Numbered from the stretch's first letter, positions 10,917 through 21,757 are shown. The stretch: DNA of 64,000 bases from Nematopogon swammerdamellus (GCA_946902875.1 OX336354.1:8591247-8655246), one strand, 5' to 3'. The notes: generated by a model from the letters alone, not told the origin. Numbers and translations are program-made.

Positions 10917-11637
10917 AGGTTCGCGATATATCTACCTGCGATCAATGCGCATGCGTTATGCACGCATGTACTAATGGCCGTTGCAGGTTGTTGACATTCT
11001 CCCTGCTAGAAATGGAAGATCGGAAAAGTCTGACTCTGAGGAATCAGGCTAAGTCACGTACTCGCGAGCCTACTCGTTCTAGTAAACTGTAATATTTTGT
11101 TGTTTTTCGTTTGTTTTTATAATCCACTGCTTTTAATCTAAGTTACATAGAAAACGGCGTGCATAAATACTATTCCATATAGCTCAGTGATTCAGACAAT
11201 AATTGAGAGCAAAGTTAAAACTTAATCAAATAAAACACACTTTGGTAAGAATTTTTCTCATACAAGCAAATATCTAGGAATGACAACGTTTCTTTTGAAA
11301 ATAGGTTTTAATTGCGAGTCGTTTGTATGTACATAAATAGCTACGAGTATTGACGCGCCACATTGTATATAATAGTACTTAATTGTGTTAGGATATGTTA
11401 TCAAGCTAACGAATGCTAGACTATTTAAATTTAGACATGTGAGTCACACATCGTAAATAGCGAACGTGAAAATAAATACCAAGCAACGGCATTATCGAAC
11501 ATTTCATTCATTGTATCTTCTTACCAACGTATGGTCGGCGTGCACTCCATTTGAGGCAGAGAGAATATACGTGAGTAGGTAAGGTACACGTACTACATAC
11601 CGACGACATCGGAACCGCTGTGAATCAGTATAGAAAC
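10917..11637. other. Unique sequence, no gene recognised
   Basis: A/T-rich DNA without recognisable features. The 62-residue frame at 10904-11092 begins inside the foldback element and lacks a domain. Confidence 0.45.
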
Positions 11638-12200
11638 CAGTGATGCCAGACCGTAGGCAATTGCTCACGCCATGGGCAATTTTATGATTTTTTTGAAAAA
11701 AAGGGCGGAACATGTAAATTATGGGCAATTTTGAAAAATAGTCACTCTCAGCTAAATTTGTGTCTTCTGATGCACTGCGTCAGGCGTATCGTTATATATA
11801 TAATTCTTCTGTACTAACACCTAACTCCGCCTGAACGGCTGGACCGATTTGGATGAAATTTTGTGTGTGTATTTGAGTGGGTCCCTGGATGATTCGTCCA
11901 CGCGGACGAAGTCGCGGGACAGCTAGTAACATATAAAAGATAGATAGCATATAAAAGTTTCCCATAAGTATGTAATAGAGTGAATAAATCGACATCAAGT
12001 AAAATTTAAAAAAATCACACTTTTTCAGTAAGAAATCATATTTTACCTTTTTTTTCTCCACTCGTACAGCGCCGGCGCGGCGCGGCGGTTCACAACTAAC
12101 TTCGCGTTGGTGGAAATGGGCGATCCGCGATTTTGTGTTGGAAAGGGCAATTTTAACAACCTCGTGTAGGCAAGAGTTCTGATCGGGTCTGGCAACACTG
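11638..12200. mobile_element. hAT-type nonautonomous transposon with 8-bp target duplication
   Basis: The left end is CAGTGATGCCAGACC and the right end is GGTCTGGCAACACTG. Both are flanked by the identical octamer ATAGAAAC (11630-11637 and 12201-12208). CAGNG-type termini plus an 8-bp duplication are the standard hAT signature. It has no transposase frame and is 563 bp long. It contains an RTE-type 3' end at 11793-11930, so that piece either jumped into it later or was captured. Confidence 0.9.
11793..11930 (+). mobile_element. RTE-type 3'-end fragment inside the hAT element
   Basis: The sequence runs through GGACCGATTTGGATGAAATT and ends CGGACGAAGTCGCGGGACAG before CTAGTAA. This matches the conserved 3' end of RTE-like elements abundant in Lepidoptera. 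It is about 140 bp and severely 5'-truncated. Confidence 0.7.
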
Positions 12201-12338
12201 ATAGAAACGCTTCGTCGGACATTGTGCTGCAGTCTGTCGCACGTGATGCGTTTTCATACTTATTTGTTACTCTCCGCACAGACGGCGATTTTGTGTGATT
12301 AACGGTTGTGGGCTTAACTTACACCTACGGTACATACG

Positions 12339-12484
12339 GTACGCGTCAGTAAATAATGCACATCGGGCTTTAGAAAGAGACTATCCTGTTATAGAGCGTC
12401 GTCTCTGTCGCACAGAGACATGCGAGTTAGTGTGACAGAGACGACGCTCTACAACCGGATTTACATTATTTTCTGCCCGCGTAC
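12339..12484. mobile_element. Foldback MITE, family member 2
   Basis: Ends are GTACGCGTCAGTAAATAATG and the complement of GTACGCGGGCAGAAAATAAT. The arms share the TAGAGCGTCGTCTCTGT / ACAGAGACGACGCTCTA hairpin. It has the same ends and arm sequence as 4005-4204 with a shorter middle. Confidence 0.8.
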
Positions 12485-12806
12485 AGTTTTCTCTCGCCTC
12501 CTCACCGTTTTGATGCCGCTTCTGGTTATTATTCCCATGGCAGACGTTATTCGAAGGCCAAGGACGGGGGTAATTTGCTGAAAGCACGTAATTCTCTAGT
12601 CGCTGCCAAGTGAGCAAGCCCCGCGTATGTGTCACTTCGCTTTATTGTTGTTTATGGCAGTTGTCGAAGATCATAATATGAAAATGTATTAATATTGGTT
12701 CTAAATCCATTATTTATGACGTGAAATGTGTGTAGAAATTGAAATGAGGTCTTTCAGGCAGCAGTTCAGCGTCCTTTTGCAACGTTTGGTTAGATCTTAT
12801 CCAACG

Positions 12807-12882
12807 AACAGGGACTGTGCTGTCCCTGTTTGTGAAATGAAAAAAACAGGGACTGTGCTGTCCCTGTTCGAGAAACGAAAAA
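12807..12882. repeat. Duplicated 38-bp unit, each with an 8-bp-stem hairpin
   Basis: AACAGGGACTGTGCTGTCCC and the following TGTT occur twice, 38 bp apart. Each copy is followed by a G/A-rich stretch ending in a run of A. Each unit contains the hairpin ACAGGGAC / GTCCCTGT with a 6-base loop. Confidence 0.85.
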
Positions 12883-13063
12883 AAAAATACATACCGGTCG
12901 AATTGAAAACCGGCTGTTTTTTTTAATCGGTCAAAATTTGTCGGCTGCATAATAATATTCAAAGGCAGTATTCGTACCTATTGTATATTTAACATAATCT
13001 AACTCCTTATATTTATCTTAACACTATTAATGTCTTACAATTTAAATTTATTAAAATGTTGTA

Positions 13064-13195
13064 TTAATTAGATAGATAGAAAATGTTTTATTGCTCCAGT
13101 AAACATTAAACAGTAACAAGTACCTACATTAGAAAATTTACATAGGTGCAAAGGCGGACTTATCCCTTACAGAGATTTCTTACAGTCGACCTTAT
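13064..13195 (-). repeat. LINE/SINE 3'-end repeat (GGCGGACTTA family)
   Basis: GATAGATAGAAAATGTTTTA, then a TTGC stretch and AAAGGCGGACTTATCCCTTA, match the repeats at 10078-10170 and around 58629-59080. It is a noncoding tail fragment. Confidence 0.6.
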
Positions 13196-13714
13196 TAATT
13201 ATATTTATACCTATTTATAGTTTACAGGATTTCTTATATACTTACTTATATTTTTAATGTTTAATTTAGAATATCACATCTTCTCGTTGCTACTACCTAC
13301 ATTCATTTCTTTACACATTTTACACTTGGTGGGACGGCTTGTTGTTATGGTAAGCCATAACGAATGTGGGCAGCGCATACTTACAATGTGCTTACAATAA
13401 TATCTAAAGAAAATAGTAACTTCTCTTATGTCGGTTAATAATAATTATCTAGATAAGATAGTCCTCTCAGCGAATAAAGAAGAATAAGAAAGAACAAAGT
13501 GGGAGCGTTATTATTATGTGTTACCATACCCCGCGAGTGGGCAGTATCGCTGAAGCGGATTAATTACGAGGGGGCGAACCGAGTATTTCTCACAATAATT
13601 CTCCTACCTAAGTGCGTTTTAAACTCTGCGGCCATTTTGGTCTTCTACGTGACTACGGAGATAGAATGAATAATTTGTATTGGAACTTTTGTATTAAATT
13701 AAAACGACGTGTGT

Positions 13715-13965
13715 GGTGTATGACTCTGACGGTTGGTGTTGTCCAAAGGTAGAAAGTTTCCCAGCGAGCAATGGAGCGAGCCATGCTGGGAATATAGCTA
13801 CGTGATATGGTGCGCAACGAAGCAATTCGCGCGCACCAAAGTAGTCGATATTGGAAGCTGGGTGGCTAAGCTCAAGTGGCAGTGGGCCGGGCACGTTAGC
13901 CGAAAAGACGACGACTGTTGGAGAGCCCGTGTACACTAGTACACTGGCTGCCGTGGACAGGAAAA
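13715..13965 (+). pseudogene. RTE-like LINE C-terminal fragment, frameshifted
   Basis: Two plus-strand frames carry pieces of one protein. One has LRDMVRNEAIRAHQ near 13796-13840. The other has VAKLKWQWAGHVSRKDD near 13860-13912. Both are in the order found near the C-terminus of RTE-like LINE proteins in Lepidoptera (a Q.AMERAMLG..LRD..RN..IR segment, then VAKLKWQWAGH). At least one frameshift separates them. It is a truncated, dead copy with no reverse-transcriptase core. Confidence 0.7.
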
Positions 13966-13980
13966 CGAGAGTTTAGAAAA

Positions 13981-14032
13981 GTTTGATCTAGGAATTGTAA
14001 TAATTGTAACCATTACAATTCCTAGATCAAAC
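13981..14032. repeat. Perfect 21-bp inverted repeat (hairpin)
   Basis: The left arm at 13981-14001 begins GTTTGATCTAGGAATTG and is exactly complementary to 14012-14032, with a 10-base spacer. It lies just past the LINE fragment. It is pre-miRNA-sized but A/T-rich, and its origin is unknown. Confidence 0.85.
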
Positions 14033-15170
14033 AAATTACGCAATATTACGTAAACTATGGAAAATTGGGTGAGCCGAGAACGGCCCAACATAGCTGATTT
14101 TAAGCCCAGCCTCGAGTGTTCCGTTTATCAGCTATAAATTATAATATAAAATGTATACATACTAATAAACAAAAAGTGAAAAGAAAAACATACTTCGTAC
14201 TGTAATAACAATATGAAATGAGCAAATATTACAACACAACTAACATATGAAATGAGACAATTAAAAATACTGCCTTCCTTTTTTCTTCGCGCAGTCGGGT
14301 AAAAATAACCAGAGCAACAAGAATGGAAAATGATGAATGAACGAATCTGACACAGAACCACTCGCACACAAGCAAGTGCAAGTCAATATGGATGAAGATA
14401 TACGTGTCCCTCTAGCTAGCTGATATAACATTAAAGATAGTTAGTACGAAAGTAGAAGAATAAGTAGGACAAATAGTTTCTTACAACATCTATCAAGAAC
14501 GTTCTTGCACAATATTATAGGTAGCTACCTCTCTCGCTTCAAGCACACAGTAACGCCACAACAGGAGTAAAGTTACTCCTGTGGTAACGCTGCGAAAACG
14601 CACGCACTGTCGGTGGGTGGCACGTTTCCGTCAGGGATATTGTTCGGTATTTTGCGATCATTTTCGCTTGTATTTTCGGACGTGACAGATAACAACAGCC
14701 CATCGCTAGGCAACCGGACTTTTCTCCTTTCCGCCAGGAGGCGCTGTGTGGTTCGCTTGCATGAAGACCGCTGCAGGTAGAGTCTTGAGGCGAAGAGAAT
14801 GGAGGCACGTGTACCTATCGTGTTTTGTGTAAATCGCAAAACACCGAACAGATATAATGCTCACATGACGTCATTGCAATATATTTTTTTACACTCGTTC
14901 CATTTTCCTGAGTTCACGCTCGCATGCTATGAGCCGATGATACCCGTATTAGCATTCATTAGGCAATAAAGTTTGAGTTAACGACCGCCGTGACTGCAGC
15001 CAGATCCGAACAAAATTAAATGTGTAGCTGTTAACGAATGTGAGCTTTCGACATGCGATGTCTTGGCGGCGTCGCCGGCTCCAGCATCGGGCCGGTTAAT
15101 TGCTTATCGTATCTGTATTCTGGCCTAGATTATCATTACGTATTATCATCTTTGGTATTATAGCCTATAC
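14033..15170. other. Unique sequence, no gene recognised
   Basis: Two overlapping minus-strand frames near 14539-14839 lack recognisable domains. No repeat structure was seen. Confidence 0.45.
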
Positions 15171-15252
15171 CAGGGATGGGGAAAAGGCGGCCCGCGCGCC
15201 AAATCCGGCCCGCCAGTCTGTTTAATCCGGCCCGCGGTATTTGAGCAATAAT

Positions 15253-15474
15253 GTAGAGATGTTCTAACTCAAAGCTGCTCGCCCCCTCCACAACGATTTG
15301 GCATTAATAATGTTAGTGCAGTTGTGTAGTTACACAAATTAAACGGATACGAAAACCTAAAAAATTCATGTACTGACAAAACATTTCTATTGGGTGTGTG
15401 TACCGAAAAAAACCTTAATATTATATAACAGATGAGGTGGAGGGGCGCGCCACTTTGAGTTAGAACATCTCTAC
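15253..15474. repeat. Internal inverted repeat, arms about 36 bp
   Basis: GTAGAGATGTTCTAACTCAA at 15253 is mirrored by the complement ending at 15474. The arms continue through a C- or G-rich stretch (GCCCCCTCC / GGAGGGGCG). Spacer about 150 bp. Confidence 0.8.
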
Positions 15475-15540
15475 AGCAGCGGCCGGATAAAGACACTACT
15501 ATATATTGGATTACCTACAGTTTGTTAAAAATTTTACTTA

Positions 15541-16012
15541 TACAGGGTGTATCAGGATAGGTTTTCGAAACTTCAGGGTTCGAAAGGGGCCCATATTTGA
15601 AGACGAAAAGCTCTGAAACTTTTTCCCAGATTCGATCATTTTACAGTACTCTTTGGTGAAAATCTATTTTTCAAGATTTGGTGGATGGTTAACGTCCGCC
15701 TTTATTAAATAAAAAATAAATTCTAACTCATGAATAAAAATGGGTAGGTTGCATACATAACTAGTACAATTGAACTGCGTGTAGGTAAATTCCAAACACT
15801 GAAAGTTCAATGACCTCAAAAGAAAAAGAGGACTGAATTAGTTCACTGCACTGTCCAGTCTCACTGTCCATCGAGTTTTTATTACAATTTCCAACTTTTG
15901 TATGACCAAAAAAACAACGGAATTTCGATTTGAGTGATAAGGATTTTTTTCTTCTAATAATGAGTACTTTCTATTCCTGAAGTTTCTCAAACCTATCCTG
16001 ATACACCCTGTA
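15541..16012. mobile_element. TA-flanked MITE, 472 bp
   Basis: Ends are TACAGGGTGTATCAGGATAG and its exact complement, flanked by TA at 15539-15540 and 16013-16014. Similarity of the arms continues into CGAAACTTCAGG / CCTGAAGTTTCTC. The terminal TACAGG is shared with the element at 7800-9217, suggesting one superfamily (Tc1/mariner-like). It has no transposase. Confidence 0.9.
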
Positions 16013-16201
16013 TAATATTGTATAAACACTATACCTACTTAACATAATATTTTTCTCGCGGATGTCTGTTACACTGTTTTCGTCACCCAAAATGTTTCCT
16101 CTTTTGACTTGCGCCACCTTTTATTAATTTTCCCACCCCTGATTTAATATTGTACCTACACCTTTGCAGTGAAGGAACATACATGCATAAATACCACAGC
16201 T

Positions 16202-16283
16202 GTATCCCGACAGTTTTTTTTTTCAAAAAAAAAAAACAAGTAATCGTTGTTGTGATGCAAGGACACTTTTAAATTACAGCACA
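16202..16283 (-). repeat. Retroelement 3' tail fragment with internal T/A run
   Basis: TATCCCGACA, then a T run and an A run replacing the usual GGGGTAA, then AAGTAATCG and ATTACAGCACA match the tail family at 58667-59000 read on the minus strand. Confidence 0.55.
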
Positions 16284-17019
16284 TCACCGACCACCACGCC
16301 TCGCAAAGTATTCGGACAAGATAACTATGAAGGGTAGACGATACACAAGCAAATCTTATCGAAAACAATGTATCACACAAAACCACATGAATTATACTCA
16401 GATACTGTATCGGGTTATTATTGCTCGCCGAATTGCGTAATCCAAAAATATGCTTCAATTTCGTGTCGCGGGACGCTCGCGCCAACCAAAACATCAAAGT
16501 TTAATTAAAGGCGTCGGAACATCAAAGCTTTGTGACACACTACAAATAAACTGCGCGCAGTACGTAGACACACTAGTTGTATTAAACGTTGTGGGTGTGC
16601 AGGTTTTGAAATGTATTGTGTTTTGGTTTTCTGCAGGAATTATAATAGCACATTGTATGTAAAAGGAATCGCACAATAATGAAAGATAGCAGTAATTATA
16701 TTTGTTGTGAAGCCCGGAACAAAATCCTCACTTGAGCGTATTCTAATCATAAAAACATATTTTGAACCAGCCCTATAACCATAGACGTATTATATCTATG
16801 TATATAACCCATAGAGCTAGTTCAACTTGCGAAGGCGCAACGAATATGAAACAAGCCAGCCATGGTCGACAAATTGTGACAGCGAATGTAGAATCACTAG
16901 ATACATACATACCACCAAGGAGTCAAGTCTTGGGGAAAACACCTCGTGCCATCACATAGCTATATGAGTCAACTTCACTAACGTACGCATACTCGGGACG
17001 CGCGCACTATAAAAACCCC
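16284..17019. other. Unique sequence, no gene recognised
   Basis: Short frames on both strands overlap completely and lack domains. Confidence 0.45.
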
Positions 17020-17290
17020 TTAAAATAAATAAAATAACATAATGGATTCATGTTCTTTTTGAATGCGAGTGAAAAACTTATGTCTTTCTGAAGTTAGATT
17101 TTTTATAGGATCAAAGAAAATATCGAAATGAACTAAGATGTCTTCAACTGTGACAAGCGCCTGATCAAATTGTTCGTAAACTTCCCGACATTGCTCACCA
17201 ATAATGTGCATATTTTTTGTCGAATTCACAAGCTTTAAAATAAACTGTAAACTATTTTCGCCACCTTTTCTCGTGTTTTCTAAGATTAAC
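17020..17290 (-). pseudogene. Ty3/gypsy-like gag fragment
   Basis: The minus-strand frame reads IIGEQCREVYEQFD, then VLVHF-type spacing (DILVHFDIFFDPIKN) and SERHKFFTRIQKEHESI. This matches the layout of the capsid (gag) region of Ty3/gypsy-like retrotransposons of insects (IGE..R.VY..F, then FD.YF.PK.N...ER..F..R.Q...ES). About 60 residues align. The upstream frame stays open for about 25 codons without recognisable content, and the downstream side stops soon after the Q..ES motif. No protease, reverse transcriptase or LTR is nearby, so this is an isolated relic. A domesticated exon cannot be excluded but has no support. Confidence 0.55.
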
Positions 17291-19155
17291 AGAAGTCACG
17301 TTTATGAAGGCATCATTGAAAGCGAACGGCGGCGGGGGATGTAAGGCCTTCATTGTGAGACTAGTTCAAATGCACTTGAATTTGTTTCAGGTACCGGCTG
17401 CGCCATGTTTGAGAATGATTTTATATTTATTTTACAGCAGAACACCAGTGAAATATGGATGTCTATTACATTACATACTAGTTTATTAACATTCCTTCTA
17501 CATTGACATAAATACATATTTTATTTGTAAATGCCATACCTGACACATAGAACTAAAGAAATACATTATTCCAAAATATGGTTAAAGTAACGTTGTAATC
17601 GAAATGGAAATATCTCCCACCCTGAGTCTCGAGTCAACCGCGCTGAGCGGAAAGACAAGCCCTGTAGCCGAAGGTCCGCAGTCCGCACTCGGCAGCACGC
17701 TTGCCCATATAATTGACAGTCGGACAAGGGTTGCGACTTCGCGAGGCATGGACGAAGGGCGCCGCCGCGCGCCGCCGCGCCGGGGATGTAAGCTCCAGGT
17801 CATATATGTAGAATTAAACTGGTCGACCATGTTACATTCTCGATACAGTAGTTAGCGATACAGTATTTGACGGAGTTGGCGGCGCCTCCAAATGCATCAT
17901 TCACCTTTCTTGATCAATCCGGTCCACAGCAGCTTATAGCTACCTACTGCCCGTCATCTTGAGCTTGACAATCAGAGCGAGTCGAAAACACTCCAACATA
18001 AAAACGGAACACGCACGTGCTCATCTAAAACACTGAAGCGCCGCCATTACTGCACGTTCACTGAATTTCTTTAGAGCAATCAAATTCTTCCGAAAAAAAT
18101 AAACAAGCGGCAGCCACACTACCGAAGTATTCACGCCGCTCACAAAGGAACCCATTACGGGAACAATCGCCGCAGGAACGGAGAAGAAAGAAATAAAACA
18201 ACAAACCGAAGGCAACAGAGATACCCGCCGCCGATAAGAGAAAGAAACAAAACGACCTAATTGAGAATTTAGAACAGCTCCGCGAAGAAACAATTTGCGA
18301 TAAACAAAGGAATCGAGCGAAATATGGCGCAGACTGTGGACGTTGTAGATGCGGCGCGATGCTCCAGTTTCGCAGCCTTCCTTCCACATTTACCTATTAG
18401 AGTAATTCAATGTTCAGCGAGGAGTTTGGAGAAGAACAACGCCAAATTTACTTTGTCGATGTTGTCTTTGTTGAGCTTTCGTTCGTAGTTATTGTGATTA
18501 GTTTGTAAAAGTTTATTGTTGTAGAAAAGAGTTGATTGAATTGATTGGTTCTTGACTTTATTGAAATAATGCCAATCACACCCGTGATTTACGAAATCGA
18601 CAAATACGATTTTTACATTCTGACTCATGATCAGACTTACTCCCAACTTGACTCGAAAATATGCTTGACACGCCTGCGCGGTCGCCACACAAATGAGTTC
18701 TTTCGCAGCGATAGGTGTCCGACGACATCCTGCCATGGAGAAAAATCCACCGAGACTTTTCTCCTCGTAAGCGGATCGCGAGGCGAGATTGTGCGTACTC
18801 TGTGCTCGCGGATCGAGTCAGTTGCTGATAAAATGGGGCGGGGAAGAAAGCCATAGGGGCGGGATGCTGCGGGTGTGAGGAAGGGAGGTCTGTAATGAAG
18901 CCGGAGCAGCTTGAGGCAGTGGAATTATTCAGAGACTCCGGCGACTAATGAGGTTTTATGTGACAACCGCCCCTCACCACCCGCACCTACAACTCGCGAC
19001 TTCTCGGCTCGGCGGGAATCCGGAGCTTTCCTCGCGTACGTCCTTAGTCTCCTTTATTAGTGTTTAAATAAATGTGATTAATGCGTAAGAAGAACGTTCT
19101 CTATTGGCCAGTGCCACACGTTGTTCAAATATTCGTAGTTGTAACTGTATAATAT
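17291..19155. other. Unique sequence, no gene recognised
   Basis: Several 80-120-residue frames (17582-17855, 18021-18389, 18407-18856) overlap on opposite strands and show no recognisable domain or splice context. A CpG-rich patch lies at about 17755-17790. The stretch 18890-19040 is rich in TAAT/ATTA next to C-rich sequence. Confidence 0.4.
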
Positions 19156-19559
19156 TTTTTTTTTATGTTATCCAGTATGGGTGGCTGAGTCGGAGGGGCC
19201 AAAGCGCATGCTCCGACCAGCCAATATCACCTCCGAGAAGGTAGGTGCCATACCGGAGACTTCCCTGGATTGCTGGCTATACTGGACTAGAGGAGAACAC
19301 AACCGAGGTTGCTATGCGGCCATCTTACATCCAGTACGGTGGTACCAACCCAGTCGGCTACAATTTGAGCCTACCACCTAGTAAGGGGCAAGGGAAGGGA
19401 CCTACAGTTTTACACCGGTTCCGAACGGTGAAGCAGCAGGTGTAGGTATGCACGTAAATTTTTTCGTCAGAAAAAACTCATTGGTACTCGCCGACGGGAT
19501 TCGAACCGCGGACCTCTCGCATGAGAAGCCGATGCCCAAACCACTCGGCCACCCGACGC
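19156..19559 (-). mobile_element. Full-length tRNA-headed SINE (HaSE1-like)
   Basis: On the minus strand the element starts at 19559 with a tRNA-like head. It carries a pol III A-box-like GTGGCCGAGTGGTTTGGGC and a B-box GGTTCGAATCC. Body and poly-A tail follow (plus-strand T run at 19156-19164). A perfect 8-bp duplication TATAATAT flanks it (19148-19155, 19560-19567). The body (CTGTAGGTCCCTT, TACTAGGTGGTAG, GGTTGGTACCACCG) is shared with the 5S-headed copies at 28592, 36976 and 61640. The head's T stem does not pair, so it is not a functional tRNA gene. The family link to HaSE1 of Helicoverpa is from memory. Confidence 0.85.
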
Positions 19560-19567
19560 TATAATAT

Positions 19568-20685
19568 AATGGTGTAACGAATGTCTGGTGGAAGCCTGAA
19601 CAATACGTTGAACCGTTCCCGGTTTTCAATAAAATTGTAATTAACATAAAACTTAAAAATATATTCTATCTTACCTGTTTTTATCCTTTCCCTTTACTGA
19701 TTCACGTAAAACCTTTGTCAATTAGTAATTACCTAGGCTAGACTTTTTGTTTTCAGGAAATCTCGGCGCGTTTTAATATAGTCACCAAGTACGAAGGCTT
19801 TTCATTGTTTCCGACAAAAGTTTTCGAACGAAGTCGCCGCTGCTCCTAATTTCACTTGCCGTAATAGCGGGACCGCGCGTTTATTACTCGTGTTTATTAT
19901 ATCCCCGTGCAAAACTTCCGAGTTCTTCTCCAGACTCCAGAGTCGGAGCGTTGGAGTTTTGCTTGATTGTAATAGAAGGAATTCCCGGCGATAATGATAC
20001 ACGAGACTGCAGAGCAAACAAAGATAATTATTAGATGTTTACGCAATGCCTCAAGTAAGTTATTGGCAATACGGGCGCTGAGACAAGGAATGTTATTTAA
20101 AAAATTAAAAAAGGGATAACATTTCCAAAATTGCATTGCTCTAATTACTGCAGTATCTAACTTATTTTTCAAAATATTCCTCACTAGGCGAAGCTCCATA
20201 TTGAGGAAAACACGTTTTTGCTTCTACTTAACTAGCTCTGAAATAAATATAAAACAAAAACAAAACATTTTGCATCGCCATCCTTCCGGCCCCTCATAAT
20301 TCTCATTAGCAGTCGTAGTCTCGACAAAAATATGATATTCATGCGAGCCGGGGCTCACGTGCCGGCACACGGGCATGGGTCAGGAAGAGCGCCCGGGTAA
20401 ATTGTCCGGATCGCGTCCGGGCAGTATCCGGGCACCCGATCGCCACCCGGGTAGCGACACGTGTCGCACTCTGTTGTATATTTTCTAAAACAGGGGTGAT
20501 CAGGATTATTTTATAGAAGTCCCTGTAACATAATCTGTGGACTATGTTTGAAGACGATGACCAATATTTTCATTTGCAACAACGAGAAATGTAGTCAAAA
20601 CTTGCCTGGTTGCTTATAAGTATACGGTTGAATTCCTAACAATGGATATGACTAATATGCAAGTGAATCATCATGTAAGGCCCAG
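19568..20685. other. Unique sequence, CCGGGY-rich patch, no gene
   Basis: No gene was recognised. A cluster of CCGGG motifs lies at about 20385-20455 and ends in the perfect palindrome GCGACACGTGTCGC (20454-20467), centred on a CACGTG E-box. Confidence 0.45.
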
Positions 20686-20709
20686 GAGGTCTACTCGGAG
20701 TTTCGATTG

Positions 20710-20739
20710 CGATATATTCGGATAGATCCGAATATATCG
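20710..20739. repeat. Near-perfect palindrome, 14-bp arms
   Basis: CGATATATTCGGAT, a 2-base centre and the exact complement. It lies 24 bp inside the left end of the 20686-21754 element, a typical place for subterminal binding sites. Confidence 0.85.
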
Positions 20740-21094
20740 GATGTATCTCGGGATGTGTCTAACTCATACAAATATCCCACTCTAACCAAATGTTCGGTCG
20801 GTCGGAAGAAGTGACATATCGAAAGCATAGACAAAAAGTTTTGATTTTCTCGCAATCATAGACAAGCGATTTGTGTCCAAGACCAAAATAAAAGTTGTTG
20901 TGGTCAAATTTGTGTATAGATAGTATTGGATGGATGCAGTGGAAAAAGATGGCGGACGGCGCAAGTTTGTCGCGTCGTCGTTGTAATTAAAAATATATAT
21001 TTTTGTGGTTCTCGCCGTGTCGCACCTTATACAAAAGCATATTATATTGGTATAGTAGTATTATATTCTTTGTATTGGTAATCTGTGGATGGAT

Positions 21095-21265
21095 GGATGA
21101 AGGCGGGGCGGACGGAGCGCCGTCCGCGACGGGGCGAGGCGGGGCGAGCGACCGGAGCCGGAGCCGCGCGCGCGCGCGCACTCCGCGCCGCGCGCTCGCG
21201 GGCCGGCTCGACCGCCAGTCATTCGCCGCCGGCGCCGTAGCCTCCGCCGCCCGTCACTCAGCCCA
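21095..21265. other. CpG-rich block within the TIR-bounded insertion
   Basis: The block is dense in CGGGGCG, GGAGCC and an alternating CG run (CGCGCGCGCGCG), set in A/T-rich DNA. A 92-residue R/A-rich frame spans it but looks like a composition artefact. It could be captured host DNA or a promoter-like block. Confidence 0.5.
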
Positions 21266-21757
21266 GTCAGTCATGTCATGACTTCATTCATGACCGCCGC
21301 GACGATCACGCTGAGTGCTCTAATTTTTTTGATATTTTCCAAGCGTAGGTAGCAACTTATGGATGAAATTATACAATAAACAAAAAATGAAAACAAATCA
21401 CCAATGCACACATAGGTAGGTACTCGTAAATCATGTGTCAGTCAATGAACGCAATACATACATCAAAACGACAATCTCTTCTTTTTATTTAATAGTGGCA
21501 ACAAAACGACAATCTCAACGAGAGCTCATGAGGTGTCGTTGGAATTATCGAAAATTGTCGTTTGCTCATTGGTCAAATTCAAATGTTCATTCTTTGACAT
21601 TTGAACCTAAGAGTAGGGTTACGACACGACAATGACAATGCCATTTTTTTATTATGTAGTTTTAAAAACGATATATCGAAACGATGTCAATTAGAGTAAG
21701 TTACGACACGACAAATGGCACGATGCATCGTTTTTACAATTCCGAGTAGACCTCCAG

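Larger units (their letters stand above)
12485..13714. other. A/T-rich sequence with small repeats, no gene
   Basis: No gene was recognised. A duplicated hairpin (12807-12882) and a LINE-tail repeat (13064-13195) are listed separately. Confidence 0.45.
15171..16141. mobile_element. Possible hAT-like element, composite
   Basis: The left end CAGGGATGGGGAAAAGGCGG and the right end (complement of CAGGGGTGGGAAAATTAATA) are similar imperfect inverted repeats of the CAGGGGTGGG type, with GGCCCGC-rich sequence just inside the left end. No matching 8-bp flank is visible, so the pairing of these ends is tentative. Inside lie a foldback (15253-15474) and a later MITE (15541-16012). Confidence 0.4.
20686..21754. 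mobile_element. TIR-bounded insertion with 3-bp target duplication
   Basis: GAGGTCTACTCGGA at the left and its exact complement at the right are flanked by CAG (20683-20685, 21755-21757). A related sequence at 22574-22655 has the uninterrupted join AAGGCCCAGACCTCGTG, which is the expected empty site. Inside are a near-perfect palindrome at 20710-20739, a CpG-rich block at about 21095-21265 and two copies of GTTACGACACGAC near the right end. No transposase was recognised. Superfamily unassigned; a 3-bp duplication would fit PIF/Harbinger or CACTA-like elements. Confidence 0.6.

Noticed and set aside
19490..19559. Functional tRNA gene on the minus strand
   Set aside because: A-box and B-box are present, but the T stem and acceptor do not pair and a SINE body, poly-A and target duplication follow. 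It is a SINE head.
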